Assembly (NCBI RefSeq): GCF_040782645.1
Contig: NZ_CP160403.1
Coordinates: 9,459,001-9,523,000, forward strand
From: Streptomyces sp. HUAS ZL42
GTDB lineage: Bacteria; Actinomycetota; Actinomycetes; Streptomycetales; Streptomycetaceae
Direction: 5' to 3'
Length of the DNA: 64,000 bases
Below are positions 8,568 through 18,297 of the stretch, one piece after another. The notes beneath the pieces are model-generated. The model ran no database searches. It was not told the origin of the DNA and saw only the letters and a list, made by a program, of their open reading frames with translations. Positions within the stretch are counted from its first letter, which is position 1; each line of letters opens with the position of its first letter. The position numbers and the translations under genes are program-made.

Positions 8568-9182
8568 TCACGCCGCCCACGAGAAGGGGGCCGCGTGGGC
8601 GTTGCTGCCTGTGAAGTCCCATGACCGGCCGTGTACGCCCTTGCCGGTGGCCCGGGTGGATCGGGCGATGGTCACCGTTGTGTTCGCCGGGTGGAACAGG
8701 CCTGTCAGTTTCATCACCGGGCCGTCCTCGCCGTACTGCGGGGCCACCTGGTCCTCGATCTCGATGTCGATGGCATCCCCCACGACCACCGTGTGGCGGC
8801 GACCGTCGTCGCGGTAGTCGATGGGGACGCGTTCGACGCCGAGGACCTCGCCGACGAGGGAGGCAACGGTCTCCATCGGCCCGCCCGCCTGGCCGGAGAA
8901 GACCCTGCCCAGCGCGTCGGCCTGGCTGTCGTTGGCCGAACCGTCGACATAGAGCGCCACCTGCCAGCCGCCGTGGGCCATGACACGGGGTGCGTCGGCG
9001 AAGAGGACGACGTTTCGGTTCGACACGTCCACGCCATCGACCTCGCCCTGGTCGACGTGGAACGCGAGGGTCACCTGGCAGCGTTCGGCGTCGGCGGGTG
9101 CGGTGAGGCCTGAGGTGGTGCAGGGGCACACCACGTCACAGTTGCAGCTCTCGAAATACGTGCCGCTCAAATTCCAAGCCAT
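8568..9182 (-). CDS. DUF1326 domain protein
   Basis: 204 residues from ATG 9182, preceded by GGAGACAAAG. It begins with the family signature WNLSGTYFESCNCDVVCPC, whose four cysteines (CNCD, CPC) suggest metal binding, and continues through VALYVDGSANDSQADAL and a PMETVASLVGEVLGVE segment typical of DUF1326. The family has no established biochemical role; members often sit beside DUF2182 membrane metal-chaperone-like proteins, but none is visible here. The spacing of conserved blocks and length are normal, so it looks intact. Confidence 0.85.
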   Translation of the reverse strand: MAWNLSGTYFESCNCDVVCPCTTSGLTAPADAERCQVTLAFHVDQGEVDGVDVSNRNVVLFADAPRVMAHGGWQVALYVDGSANDSQADALGRVFSGQAGGPMETVASLVGEVLGVERVPIDYRDDGRRHTVVVGDAIDIEIEDQVAPQYGEDGPVMKLTGLFHPANTTVTIARSTRATGKGVHGRSWDFTGSNAHAAPFSWAA

Positions 9183-9479
9183 TCTTTGTCTCCTGCCTGA
9201 TTCGCAGGTCTGCCGGCCATGCATGGGGTGCCCCGAGGGTGCAGCACAGTAGGGCGCTGCTCGGGAGCCCCGACGGCATCGGGAAGGACGGGCCGAGAAC
9301 ATATCGCGAGCCTGCTCGGCCATGTCCGCATCGGGAGAACCCGTCCCAAAGTCGCCCAAGCACTTCCAAGGCTAGTCCCACACCCGCACCAGACGACGCT
9401 CATCACGTCTGACCCCCTGGATTGTATTTTTGAAGTTAGCTGCTCGGGTCTTTGCGATGAGCGATCACTCGCAGTTTCA

Positions 9480-10037
9480 TGTGCATGTGGTCTCGCGGTC
9501 CTCCTGGAAGGTGACCTTCGAGAACGCCCCGATCACCTCGTCGACCTGGACACCGTTGAGCGGCTTGCCGATCTGGTGACCCACATTGAGCAGGACCCCG
9601 ATCTGACCGTCGTCGTGTTTCGGACAACCTCCTGCGTCTCAGCAAGGTCCCGGCCGTCACGATCTCGGCGATCAACGGCCGTGTCCGAGGTGCGCGAAGT
9701 GAGTTCGTCCTGAGCGACGACTTCCCGGCCCGACTCGCAGCCTAGTACGGCTATGCCAACCGCCTTCTGCCCGAGGGGAGCTGGACGACTTCGTCGACAC
9801 CTTCGCCCGCCGCATCGCCGGCTTCGACAAGGCCGCGATCTCCGGCACGAAGGAGTTCGTCGGTGCGGCCACCGCGATCCCTGGCGGGTGATTACACAGC
9901 CGCTGTGGCCGCCTTCAGGCGCACGGCGAGGGTCCGGAGAGCGTGGAACGCCTGCGCAGCCTCTTCGAACGCGGACAGCAGAAGCCTCAGGGCATCGAAC
10001 TCGGTCTCGGTGCAAGCACATCGCCGAGAAGTTGTGA
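9480..10037 (+). pseudogene. Enoyl-CoA hydratase/isomerase, multiply frameshifted and internally deleted
   Basis: Fragments of one crotonase-fold protein appear in order across several frames: VTFENAP, then LVDLDTVERLADLVTHIEQD and LTVVVF; LRLSKVPAVTISAINGRVRG followed by SEFVLSDDF; YGYANRLLP, LDDFVDTFARRIAGFDKAAI and SGTKEFVG; SVERLRSLFERGQQKPQGI; and finally KHIAEKL before TGA. The oxyanion-hole segment and the central helices are missing between the first and second blocks and again between SDDF and YGYAN. Clear pseudogene. An AT-rich tract at about 9420-9438 may be its old promoter. Confidence 0.72.
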
Positions 10038-10189
10038 GTCTCTCCGGTCCTCCTGCCGCCCCCTTCTTTTCAGCCGGGACACGGCCTCCGGTACATCGAG
10101 GTGTGTCAGGTTCAGCATGGATGGAGGGCATCTATGAGACCTTGGGGGAAGAATTGGCATTGGACTTCGCAGGAAAGGAGTCGCCATTC

Positions 10190-10837
10190 ATGTCACTCGC
10201 CCGCGTCCACAACTTCTCCATCTCACTCGACGGCTTCGGCACCGGTGAGAACCTGAGCCGTGACGCGCCGTTCGGCCACGCCGGCGAACGGCTGCACGAG
10301 TGGATGTTCACCACCCGGTTCTGGCACGAGATGACCGGCAAGCCCGGCGGGACCGGCGGCCTCGACGACGCCTTCGCGCGGCGGTTCACGCCCGGGATCG
10401 GTGCCGAGATCATGGGCGCCGGGAAGTTCGGCCCGCCCGGATGGCACGAGGACCCGGACTGGAAAGGGTGGTGGGGGCCCAACCCGCCCTTCCACACACC
10501 GACTTTCGTCCTCACCCATCATGCGCGCCCTTCGATCGAGATGGAGGGCGGCACGACGTTCCACTTCCTCGACGCTTCGCCCGCCAAGGCGCTCGAGGCG
10601 GCCCGCGAGGCTGCGGGCGGCCAGGACGTACGCATGGGCGGGGGGCCCGCCATGATCCGCGACTTCCTTGCCGCCGGGCTCATCGACCACATGCACGTTG
10701 TGGTGGTCCCGATCCTGCTCGGCCGAGGCGTACGCCTCTGGGACGGACTGGAGGGCCTCGAGAAGGACTACGAGGTCGAGGCCGCCTCCTCGCCCAGCGG
10801 AGTTACGCATGTGACGTTCACCCGTGCGGGTCTCTGA
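10190..10837 (+). CDS. RibD C-terminal/dihydrofolate reductase-like protein
   Basis: 215 residues from ATG 10190; AGGAAAGGAG at 10171-10180 is the ribosome binding site. N-terminal RVHNFSISLDGFG is the first strand of the DHFR/RibD-C fold; VRMGGGPAMIRDFLAAGLID is the 'GG...I..FL..GLiDE' nucleotide-binding loop, followed by MHVVVVPILLGRGVRLWDGL and the terminal GVTHVTFTRA. Probably an NADPH-dependent reductase of unknown substrate. It is one of three members of this family in the window. The gene follows the enoyl-CoA hydratase relic and appears monocistronic. Confidence 0.85.
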   Translation: MSLARVHNFSISLDGFGTGENLSRDAPFGHAGERLHEWMFTTRFWHEMTGKPGGTGGLDDAFARRFTPGIGAEIMGAGKFGPPGWHEDPDWKGWWGPNPPFHTPTFVLTHHARPSIEMEGGTTFHFLDASPAKALEAAREAAGGQDVRMGGGPAMIRDFLAAGLIDHMHVVVVPILLGRGVRLWDGLEGLEKDYEVEAASSPSGVTHVTFTRAGL

Positions 10838-10959
10838 ACCGCCTCGGTCGAGGACCCGGAGCGCGAGGACAGGGCTCGAGTGTCGTTCCAGGTCACGGAG
10901 CCCCGCCCCGCCCGGGACTGGGCGCCCTGCTTCGCACCTGACCTACCGCCACACCACCA

Positions 10960-11093
10960 CCTGGCGATCCGGCACCCGCGGCCGACCTCCCATCAGCTTC
11001 GGCCCCCGGGCCGGGCAGCAACGCCTCGATCAGCGACCACAGTTGATGCGACACGATCCACGGGCCGCGACTGTCGTCGTCCCACGACCACAA
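10960..11093 (-). mobile_element. IS5-family transposase N-terminal remnant
   Basis: An ATG at 11093 opens WDDDSRGPWIVSHQLWSLIEALLP, close to the N-terminus of Streptomyces IS5-type transposases. After a frame change the sequence continues PKLMGGRPRVPDRQ, the expected next block. The DDE catalytic region is gone. Only about 45 codons remain, with no terminal repeats visible, so this is a relic. Confidence 0.6.
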
Positions 11094-11209
11094 CAGCCGT
11101 ACAGAGGACTTCGGAGAGTTGGCACGCCTTGCGCGTCCGCTCCGTGCTCGGTCGCGATCTGCCCCCGGAAAGGGGGTGAGGCGAACGATCTGACTGTAAC
11201 GTCGATCGC

Positions 11210-13180
11210 GTGCTGGCTACAGTTCTCGGGCTGATCGGCGGCATCGCGGCCGCAATCATCGGTGCGTGGGCGGCGCTTCGCGCTCGGCGCCTGCCGAAGT
11301 CGCGCGTCGAGCTGGTCGACGTGACCATTGCGCCGTCGTCGGGTTCGGCCTCGGGCCCGCGAGACATGTCTCCCGTGCTCGATGTGAAGGTGCGCAACAC
11401 GGGAGGCCAATCGGCCGTACTCAAGCGACTCGTGGTGCGCGTGCACCGGGCCGTCCGGTGCGGGAGCATGTTTTCCAGCATGCGGCTGACGCCCTACCGC
11501 GCCGTTTGGATGGGCGCAGCCTTGCCAGTGTCCGCCACGTACGACGCTGCGATACCGCCGCCTGAAGACGCCGGCGATTTCCGGGCCGTCATCGACCTGT
11601 CCCAGGTGGTTGCGCAGGGAGAGGCGGATCGGTTCGAGGTACGCCTCGGCATGAAACCCACCTTCGACACGTACGTGTACGGGCTGGACCTGGAGATCAT
11701 CTACGATGGCGACGATCGCATGATGAGTTCACCGATGGTGGCTGTCGCCTTCCCACAACATGATTTCGTTTACTCGGCTGACGAGATCCGGACCGTGATC
11801 AACCACTTCCTGGACGATACGAGGAAGGTCCGCGACGCGATCGACAGAGAGATGACCGAACGCGGGCTGCCCGTCCCCGAATGGGAATCCGCTCCGCCCC
11901 GGTGCCGAGCCGACCTGCCTGACGGCCTCGTGTCGGTGGACGGGATTGCCGACGTCCACGCCTCCGGCGCACAAGGCATCTACGAGGTTACGGAGGCGTT
12001 CTGGGATCCGGGACGAGCGATCACGGGTCATCTTCAGAGCTTCGAGCGGGTGTATCGCGAACTCGTCGACATCACCGTTGGCGCGGCAGTCGCAGACGAC
12101 GTCCTGACGGCGTCGCTCCCGCAGGCCGAGGCCACGCTGGCTCAACTTCCGGCGCTGTACTCGGAATTCCGGGTTCCGGCGACGGCGGAGGTCGACCGCC
12201 TCGGCGAACCGGCGGTCACCAAGCAGCCGGCCAAGCTGATGGCGGAGATCCTGGATCACCACGGCGAAGCCGTGGCGCGAGAAGCGGCACTTGAGGAGCT
12301 GCGGAGCCGTATCCGGGTCCGTGACGAGGGAACCTTCTGGTTCCTCGGTCAGTTGCTGGCAGGGGAGGACCGCCTGAACGCGTGGCTTGCGCACATCGGC
12401 CTTGGCACGATACCGAGCGCGTCATCAGCGGCCGAACTGCTGGACGAGTTCCTCCGGCTCCGGCGTCCGGGCGACCGGGGCTCCTTCAACGTCCGGCGCC
12501 GGCTGGCCAACCGCCGACGTGGCCATGACGCCGCCGGCGCTGCGGCTGCGCTCGGGACACTCCTGGACGACGAGTCACGGGCACTGGGACCCGAGCACCC
12601 CGACACATGTGCCACGCGCATCGAACTCTTCCTTTTCCTGAGGGAGGCGGGCGACATGGCCGCCGCCGCCACGGTTGCCGCCGACATCGTCGCTGACCAG
12701 CGTCGGACGCTGGGACCGGATCACCAGCGCACCCTGCTCTACCGGCACAGCCTCGGATTATGCCTGGGTGAGGCGGGGGATCACCTGAGTGCCGTCGAGG
12801 TGTTCAACGAACTTCTCGGCGACGCCATGCGGGTGCTGGGTCCCGACGATCCCGTCACCCTTGATGTCCGTCATGAGCTGGCCCGATGGCGAGGGAAGGC
12901 GGGGAACGCCGCGGGCGCCGCCGCCGCGTTCGCCGAAATAGTCCCGGATCGTATCCGCATCCAGGGGCCCGACCACCCGCATACGCTCATGTCACGACAC
13001 AACCTGGCGCTGTGGACAGGCGAGGCGGGAGACGCCACGGGCGCCGCCGCGTTATTTGCCGAGCTGGTAGTCGACCGGCGGCGAGTGCTGGGCCGGGAAC
13101 ACCCCGACACCGTCAAGAGCGAGCGCGCCCTGGCCCACTGGCGAGAGCAGCCTGGTCCGCACCATCACACGGTCCAATGA
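11210..13180 (+). CDS. Membrane-anchored tetratricopeptide-repeat protein
   Basis: 656 residues from GTG 11210. Residues 2-24 (LATVLGLIGGIAAAIIGAWA) form a single N-terminal membrane anchor followed by positive residues. Residues about 30-200 are β-rich with no family I recognise. About 210-420 are helical. From about 440 to the end there are five TPR units of about 42 residues, each marked by an 'LGP(E/D)HPDT'-type turn: LGPEHPDT, LGPDHQRT, LGPDDPVT, QGPDHPHT, LGREHPDT. Such TPRs usually end STAND/NB-ARC proteins, but no P-loop NTPase is present here. Likely a membrane scaffold or sensor; function unknown. Monocistronic. Confidence 0.75.
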   Translation: MLATVLGLIGGIAAAIIGAWAALRARRLPKSRVELVDVTIAPSSGSASGPRDMSPVLDVKVRNTGGQSAVLKRLVVRVHRAVRCGSMFSSMRLTPYRAVWMGAALPVSATYDAAIPPPEDAGDFRAVIDLSQVVAQGEADRFEVRLGMKPTFDTYVYGLDLEIIYDGDDRMMSSPMVAVAFPQHDFVYSADEIRTVINHFLDDTRKVRDAIDREMTERGLPVPEWESAPPRCRADLPDGLVSVDGIADVHASGAQGIYEVTEAFWDPGRAITGHLQSFERVYRELVDITVGAAVADDVLTASLPQAEATLAQLPALYSEFRVPATAEVDRLGEPAVTKQPAKLMAEILDHHGEAVAREAALEELRSRIRVRDEGTFWFLGQLLAGEDRLNAWLAHIGLGTIPSASSAAELLDEFLRLRRPGDRGSFNVRRRLANRRRGHDAAGAAAALGTLLDDESRALGPEHPDTCATRIELFLFLREAGDMAAAATVAADIVADQRRTLGPDHQRTLLYRHSLGLCLGEAGDHLSAVEVFNELLGDAMRVLGPDDPVTLDVRHELARWRGKAGNAAGAAAAFAEIVPDRIRIQGPDHPHTLMSRHNLALWTGEAGDATGAAALFAELVVDRRRVLGREHPDTVKSERALAHWREQPGPHHHTVQ

Positions 13181-13317
13181 GCGCATGTCTCACGTGGTCA
13201 TGGCGCGAGCTGCGGCAGCATTGAGCCTTCCTCGTGCCCCCTTCCCGAATGCCCGAATCCCCACCACGCCGGCCCGCCCGAAACCGGGTGCGGACTGTCG
13301 GCGCGGTGGTGTGTCAT

Positions 13318-13700
13318 CGGGGCAGGCAAGCCGGGAGTCGACGGGCTGAACGAAGCTGTGGGCGCGCTACGGCAGTGGCGGCACGAGGGGGTGCCGATGC
13401 AACTGCACCCGGGGACCTGGGCTGGTTCTGGCGGTTCGGCGCAGAGGCGACAGCCGCAGCGGTCCGGACCTGGAGCCGGGACGGACGGATTCTCGCCGTC
13501 GGCCTGCTGGACGGTCCCGAACTGTTGCGGCTGATGATCGCGCCAGACGCTCAGCGGGACGTGGAGCCGGCACAGCAGCCGGTCGGGGACGTGACCGGGC
13601 CGGAGAGCGGCGTACTGATCGAGGGGAGGGCGTACGTCGAGGCGCCGACGGGCTCCCGGCTTCCGCATCCACGTGCGCGATCGGACGTCCGGCGTCGATC
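13318..13700 (+). pseudogene. GNAT acetyltransferase relic with one-base frameshift
   Basis: Frame one reads VDGLNEAVGALRQWRHEGVP then MQLHPG; the expected continuation DLGWFWRFGAEATAAAVRTW, SRDGRILAVGLLDGPELLRL is in the next frame. The shift falls in a run of four G at about 13410, where five would keep the frame. After VEAPTGS homology decays and the acetyl-CoA loop is absent, so the gene is broken twice. No start codon in a plausible position. It is convergent with the VOC gene. Confidence 0.55.
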
Positions 13701-13757
13701 CGCAGACACAAGCACGGACGTCCTTCGAGGGGCAGCGGTGCGTTTCGATGTCCCCTG

Positions 13758-14156
13758 TCAGCGTGCGAACTTTTCGATGGCCGCTGGGGTGACGGGGGTG
13801 AAGAAGTTGACGAGGTTGCCGTCGGGGTCGCGGAACAGCAGCGACCGGTTGCCCCAGGGCATCGTGGTGGGCTCGTTGACGAAGTCGGTGACGAAGCCGG
13901 TCAGGTTCTGGTGAACGCGGTCCACGTCGTCGACGAGGAACTCGGTGATCACGCTGTGGTTGTCCGCCGGGCGGGCAGAGCCCGGGGCGAACAGCGGGAC
14001 CGTGCGGGTGCCGGCGATCGCGAGGGTGGCGCCGGCGGTCCTGAGTTCGGCGAAGTCCTCGGTGGCCCACGTCGCCTGCGCCCCCGTGGCTCGCTCGTAG
14101 AACTCGACGAGGCGCGCTACGTCGCTGGTGATGATGCGGATCGAGACGAAGTCCAT
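13758..14156 (-). CDS. VOC (glyoxalase/bleomycin-resistance fold) protein
   Basis: 132 residues from ATG 14156. Two βαβββ units are visible: VSIRIITSDVARLVEFYERA at the N-terminus, then SVITEFLVDDVDRVHQNLTG and SLLFRDPDGNLVNFFTPV at the C-terminus, the usual 'FRDPDGN..nff' closing motif of the superfamily. It is a small stand-alone dioxygenase/lyase-like or antibiotic-binding protein; ligand residues suggest a metal site but the substrate cannot be read from sequence. Divergent from a WYL regulator 93 bp away, which probably controls it. Confidence 0.85.
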   Translation of the reverse strand: MDFVSIRIITSDVARLVEFYERATGAQATWATEDFAELRTAGATLAIAGTRTVPLFAPGSARPADNHSVITEFLVDDVDRVHQNLTGFVTDFVNEPTTMPWGNRSLLFRDPDGNLVNFFTPVTPAAIEKFAR

Positions 14157-14249
14157 GGGGATCTCCTTGGTTGTGCTGGAGGCGTGCACGTCGCAGGCTA
14201 GGAGAAATAGTGGACAGAATCGGTCCTGTATCCGCGTTAGGCTGCGGAC

Positions 14250-15236
14250 ATGCCTCGACCCACTGGCCGCGTGCTGACACTCCTGGAGCTGCTGCAGTCG
14301 GGTGGCACCCGGACGGTGGCCGAACTCGCCGGCCGGCTCGGCGTCGAAGGGCGCACCGTGCGGCGGTATGTGGACCAGCTGATCGACCTGGGCGTGCCCG
14401 TGGAATCGGTGCGCGGCCGCTACGGCGGGTACCGGCTCGCCCCCGGGTACCGCTTGCCTCCGCTCATGCTCAGCGACGACGAGGCGCTGGCCGTGCTGCT
14501 CGGCCTGGTCGCCGGTCGCCGAGCAGGGCTGACGACGACGGAGCGCACGGCGAGCGAGACGGCATCGGCGAAGATCCGGCGGGTGCTGCCCAAGCACATC
14601 GCCCGCCGGCTCGACACACTCCTGGAAGCTCTCGCCTTCACGGATCAGCCCGGCGAGTTCGACACCCCGGACGCCGGGGTCTTGCTCACGGTCTCCGATG
14701 CGGTGCGCCACCACCGACCGGTCTCGATCCGCTACACCGACCGCGACGGACGGCGCAGCGAACGCACACTGCACGCGTACGGGATCGTCGCCCACGCGGG
14801 CCGGTGGTACGTCACGGGCAAGGACGCCCAGATCGGCGAGGACCGAACCTTCCGGCTCGATCGCATCGCAGACGCACGGACCCTGCCCGGCTCATTCGAA
14901 GCGCCTGCGGGTCCCGATCCGGCACATCGCCTGTTGTCAGCCTTCGCCACGGCCGAGTACCGGCACGAGGTGACCTTGCGGATCCACGGGACGGTTGAGC
15001 AGATCCGCGCCCACCTTCCCGCCGGCGTCGCGAACCTGGAGGAGTACGCGCCCGTGGCAGGCGAGCACCAGGCGGAGCGCTGGCTGCGCGTCGAGCTGCG
15101 GGCGGAGCGGCTCGACTGGTTGCCTCCGGTACTCGCCTCACTCGACCGTCCGTTCGTCATCGAGCGCCCCGATGAACTCCGCGACCTGGTCATCGCGCTC
15201 GCCGATCGCCTCGCGTCCTGCGCCCGCCAAGCCTGA
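14250..15236 (+). CDS. YafY-type HTH-WYL transcriptional regulator
   Basis: 328 residues from ATG 14250. N-terminal DeoR-like HTH: RVLTLLELLQSGGTRTVAEL, then LGVEGRTVRRYVDQLIDLGV and the wing GRYGGYRLAPGYRLPPL. The WYL ligand-sensing domain follows at about residues 140-210 (VSIRYTDRDGRRSERTL, GIVAHAGRWYVTGKD, TFRLDRI), then the WCX C-terminal extension. Such proteins are effector-responsive repressors or activators, many sensing nucleic-acid-like ligands or small metabolites. Divergent from the VOC gene; the 93-bp spacer should hold the shared operator. Confidence 0.9.
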   Translation: MPRPTGRVLTLLELLQSGGTRTVAELAGRLGVEGRTVRRYVDQLIDLGVPVESVRGRYGGYRLAPGYRLPPLMLSDDEALAVLLGLVAGRRAGLTTTERTASETASAKIRRVLPKHIARRLDTLLEALAFTDQPGEFDTPDAGVLLTVSDAVRHHRPVSIRYTDRDGRRSERTLHAYGIVAHAGRWYVTGKDAQIGEDRTFRLDRIADARTLPGSFEAPAGPDPAHRLLSAFATAEYRHEVTLRIHGTVEQIRAHLPAGVANLEEYAPVAGEHQAERWLRVELRAERLDWLPPVLASLDRPFVIERPDELRDLVIALADRLASCARQA

Positions 15237-15452
15237 ACGCGAGGCACCAATGTCATGAGATGGCTCATCTTCGCCGTCGCCGCCCTCGCCCTCGCGGCTG
15301 AACGACCAGGCAAGGGCTCCCCGCTCTGAATGAAGGTTGTCAGGCCCATGTTCAGAATGCGTGTCCCCCTTTAACCTCTGCACCACCGCATCCATGGCCA
15401 TCTGCCGGCACAGGTCGACAGGGGCCGCAGAATTCTGGGGGGATCTACCATA

Positions 15453-18185
15453 TTGCGCATCTCAGGTGCCTTACGCAGGCACAGACCCCGCTCCGCGCTC
15501 GCGGCGCTGGCCGTCGCGTCGCTGGCCGTGACGCTGTGCCAGCCGACGGCGGCAGCCCGGACCGACGACTCCGCTCCGGGATCCGCGATCGGAAAGCAGG
15601 CCACGCCGTTCGCAGCGGCCGCACCGGCCGCATACGAGCAACCGGCGTACGACCCCGCACCGCGCACCACCGCCGAAGAGGCTCCGCCAACCCCGCAGCC
15701 GGAGTCGTACGAGGACTTCGAGTCCGGCGTCCGGCTGATGCTCAAGGACCTGCGGTCCGGGCGTCTCAAGGAAGAGGCGTTCATCAACCACGCCTACGCC
15801 AAGCTCGGTTATCAAGGCGGTGTACCGGCCCGCTACCGGGACAAGGACCTGCCGGCGGAACAGCGCACCATCCTCGCCATGACCCTCGGCCGTGAACTGG
15901 ACCGTCTCACGCACCCTGTGCGGCGCAGCATCCAAAACCGCATGGCCCACGCCGACGTACTGGCGCGGCTGATCGCGAGGCAGCCCCAGGATGCGTCCAC
16001 CGAGGCGGCCCGGCAGTCGGTCGCGCTGGCCCCGCTCACCGAGTGCGGGCAGCAGGGTCAGTTGCCGGGCCAGTTCGAGTGCCTGCACCAGACGGCCAAC
16101 TTCTCGGTGTTCTACAACGTCGGCGGCGAGAACAACGTCAACCCGTACGACGGGGCCGGCACGCCCGCCGAGGGAGACGTCCAGGACAACGGCGTCCCCA
16201 ACTACGTGGACCGGATGTCCCGTTCCCTGGAACAGGCGTGGAGTACGTACACGTCCATGGGTTTCAGGCCCCGGGAGGATTCCGACAAGAAGGTCGCTGT
16301 CTTCCTCGGTTCGACCCATGTGGATCCGGGCGTGGGCTTCGTGCAGCCCTTCGAGGTCGCCGACGCGAACATCATCCACATCGGGACGAAGTTCAGTGCT
16401 GGCCAAGAGGCGGAGGAGTTCTATCTGCCGCGGCACGAGCTGTTCCACTCGATGCAGTACAGGTACATCGGCTGGCGGCTCATCTTCAACATGCGGAGTC
16501 TCAACGCGTGGATGGAGGCCACCGCTGAATGGGGTGCGCACCAGGCGCTCGCGGCCGACCCAGCGGTCCCGGCGGCCAGCCGTTACGACTACGCGCGCGC
16601 CCTGCCCAAGTTCTTCGAGCGGCCCGAGGAGGAACTCACCAAGCAGGACGGCTTCGGCTCGGGCCGCCAGTACGGCGCCTTCATCTTCGCCGAGTTCCTC
16701 GACGAGCGGTTCGGCCAGGACGCGATCAGGCACTCGTGGGAGCGGATCGGCGACGCCTGGTTCCCCGATGGCGCGACCGAGATCCGAGACATGATCACCG
16801 ATGACTACCACCGTGACGTCCACGAGGAGTTCCGCGTCTTCGGCGTCGCCAACTACCAGCTGTGCGGCGGCGGCACGGCCGCGGACCACGGCTCGTACTG
16901 GCGCTACCAGGACGGGGACGTTTCCCAGTGGTGCAGTGCCCTGGGCGGCTCCGGCTCGGACGCCACATTCCCGGTGGCCCGCCCCAAGCACGAGACCATC
17001 ACACTGCCGGCCGACGGCAAGGCCTCGGGCAAGTGGACGGTCAAGGGTGGTGGAGTGCACTACGTCGACCTCGTCGGCCAGGCCGATCCGTCCAAGTTGT
17101 GGAACATGGCCGTGCGCACCATGCAGGATGACGACAAGCGCCTGACCTTCACCGTCGTCAACTGGGAGAAGATTCCCCGGCGTTGCTTCGCGGACGACAA
17201 GAGCGCACGGGAAGAGGACAAGACCCTCGAAACCAGGATCGGCGGCGCCTGTAACGTGGTCACGTTGATGATCAGCCACGGCCGGCCGGGCGAGGGCGAG
17301 GAGGAGGGCCGCTGGGAGACCAAGTACACCTCGCTGTTCGGCGGTTCGGTCGGCAGCAGCGACGTGGAGATCGGCGTACAGCCCGGCGGGAATCTGATCA
17401 CCCCGGGCGGCAGGCCCAGCGCCGGCACCCAGACCACCCAGGTCGGTCTGCGGCACAAGCCCACCAACTACGAGGCCGTCTCCGCCGTCGCCTGCCACTG
17501 CGAAGGATGGGGCATCCAGGTCACCCCGCCGGGCGGCGTCGGCCAGTGGAGCGGCTGGTCGCACGGAGTCCAGGGACTGTCGTCGAACGCCGAGGTGACG
17601 GAGTTCACCACCACGCCGACCACCGCAAAGTCGACAGTGCGGCTGGTGGGCACCGACTACCCGGTGTACGTCACGCATGAGTACAAGCCCTCGGCACGTC
17701 CCGAGTTGTATGACGTGTCCGTCACGGTCACCTCACTGGCACCACCCGGCGACCAGCCGCACATCTCCTACCGGCGAGTCGTCGACTGGGACGTGGAACC
17801 GACCGCGACCAACGAGTACGTCACCCTCAAGGCGGACCACCCCAACGTGGAGTTCGCCAGCGACTATGGTCTGGCCGGGCCCGACCCGGGCTCAGGACGA
17901 CCCAAGCTCTACCACGAGGGGTCCTTCACCGACGCCGGTCCGTACGACCAGGGGACGGTCCTCGACGTCAACGTCCCGGTGGAGCCCGTCCCCGGCGACC
18001 CCAACGCCGGACTCGTGGGAGAGTTCCACCTCTACTACGGAGCGGCAGCAGGAGAGGCCAAGGCGCTGGACGCACTGCAGGCCGTGAACGCCCCGGTGTA
18101 CTCCCTTGCCAAGCCCAGTACGTCGGGCAACCCGGGCAGCGGCCTGCCGGCCACGTTCATCCTGGGGTACAAGCCGGTGACCTGA
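15453..18185 (+). CDS. Large secreted HELFH zinc metallopeptidase-like protein
   Basis: 910 residues from a TTG at 15453; a GGGGGGAT tract at 15436-15443 is the only good ribosome binding site. A Sec signal peptide is plain (RRHRPRSALAALAVASLAVT, cleavage near TAAA). After a Pro/Ala-rich linker and helical pro-like region comes the catalytic core at about residues 300-360: PRHELFHSMQYRY supplies HExxH, and LNAWMEATAEWGAHQ about 25 residues later supplies the likely third ligand Glu, a gluzincin arrangement. The distal 450 residues are β-rich with several Cys and look like adhesion or substrate-binding domains. I do not recognise a named MEROPS family. Monocistronic, exported. Confidence 0.75.
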   Translation: MRISGALRRHRPRSALAALAVASLAVTLCQPTAAARTDDSAPGSAIGKQATPFAAAAPAAYEQPAYDPAPRTTAEEAPPTPQPESYEDFESGVRLMLKDLRSGRLKEEAFINHAYAKLGYQGGVPARYRDKDLPAEQRTILAMTLGRELDRLTHPVRRSIQNRMAHADVLARLIARQPQDASTEAARQSVALAPLTECGQQGQLPGQFECLHQTANFSVFYNVGGENNVNPYDGAGTPAEGDVQDNGVPNYVDRMSRSLEQAWSTYTSMGFRPREDSDKKVAVFLGSTHVDPGVGFVQPFEVADANIIHIGTKFSAGQEAEEFYLPRHELFHSMQYRYIGWRLIFNMRSLNAWMEATAEWGAHQALAADPAVPAASRYDYARALPKFFERPEEELTKQDGFGSGRQYGAFIFAEFLDERFGQDAIRHSWERIGDAWFPDGATEIRDMITDDYHRDVHEEFRVFGVANYQLCGGGTAADHGSYWRYQDGDVSQWCSALGGSGSDATFPVARPKHETITLPADGKASGKWTVKGGGVHYVDLVGQADPSKLWNMAVRTMQDDDKRLTFTVVNWEKIPRRCFADDKSAREEDKTLETRIGGACNVVTLMISHGRPGEGEEEGRWETKYTSLFGGSVGSSDVEIGVQPGGNLITPGGRPSAGTQTTQVGLRHKPTNYEAVSAVACHCEGWGIQVTPPGGVGQWSGWSHGVQGLSSNAEVTEFTTTPTTAKSTVRLVGTDYPVYVTHEYKPSARPELYDVSVTVTSLAPPGDQPHISYRRVVDWDVEPTATNEYVTLKADHPNVEFASDYGLAGPDPGSGRPKLYHEGSFTDAGPYDQGTVLDVNVPVEPVPGDPNAGLVGEFHLYYGAAAGEAKALDALQAVNAPVYSLAKPSTSGNPGSGLPATFILGYKPVT

Positions 18186-18212
18186 CGGCATTGAGTCTCC
18201 GGCCCGGCCCGG

Positions 18213-18280
18213 GGCCGCACCGTGGTCGGCATGTTGTTCGGTCGGACAGGACTTCCCGACCGGATGACCGCGGTGCGGCC
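18213..18280. repeat. Nested inverted repeats after the peptidase gene
   Basis: GGCCGCACCG at 18213-18222 is exactly complementary to CGGTGCGGCC at 18271-18280, and inside it CGGTCGG pairs with CCGACCG around a 10-base loop. Begins 28 bp after the peptidase stop codon; a folded 3'-UTR structure is likely. Confidence 0.55.
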
Positions 18281-18297
18281 GCCGAGGAACGCACCCT

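Noticed and set aside
15471..17678. 735-codon minus-strand frame inside the secreted peptidase gene
   Set aside because: Shadow of the plus-strand gene that has a signal peptide and HELFH; no domain of its own.
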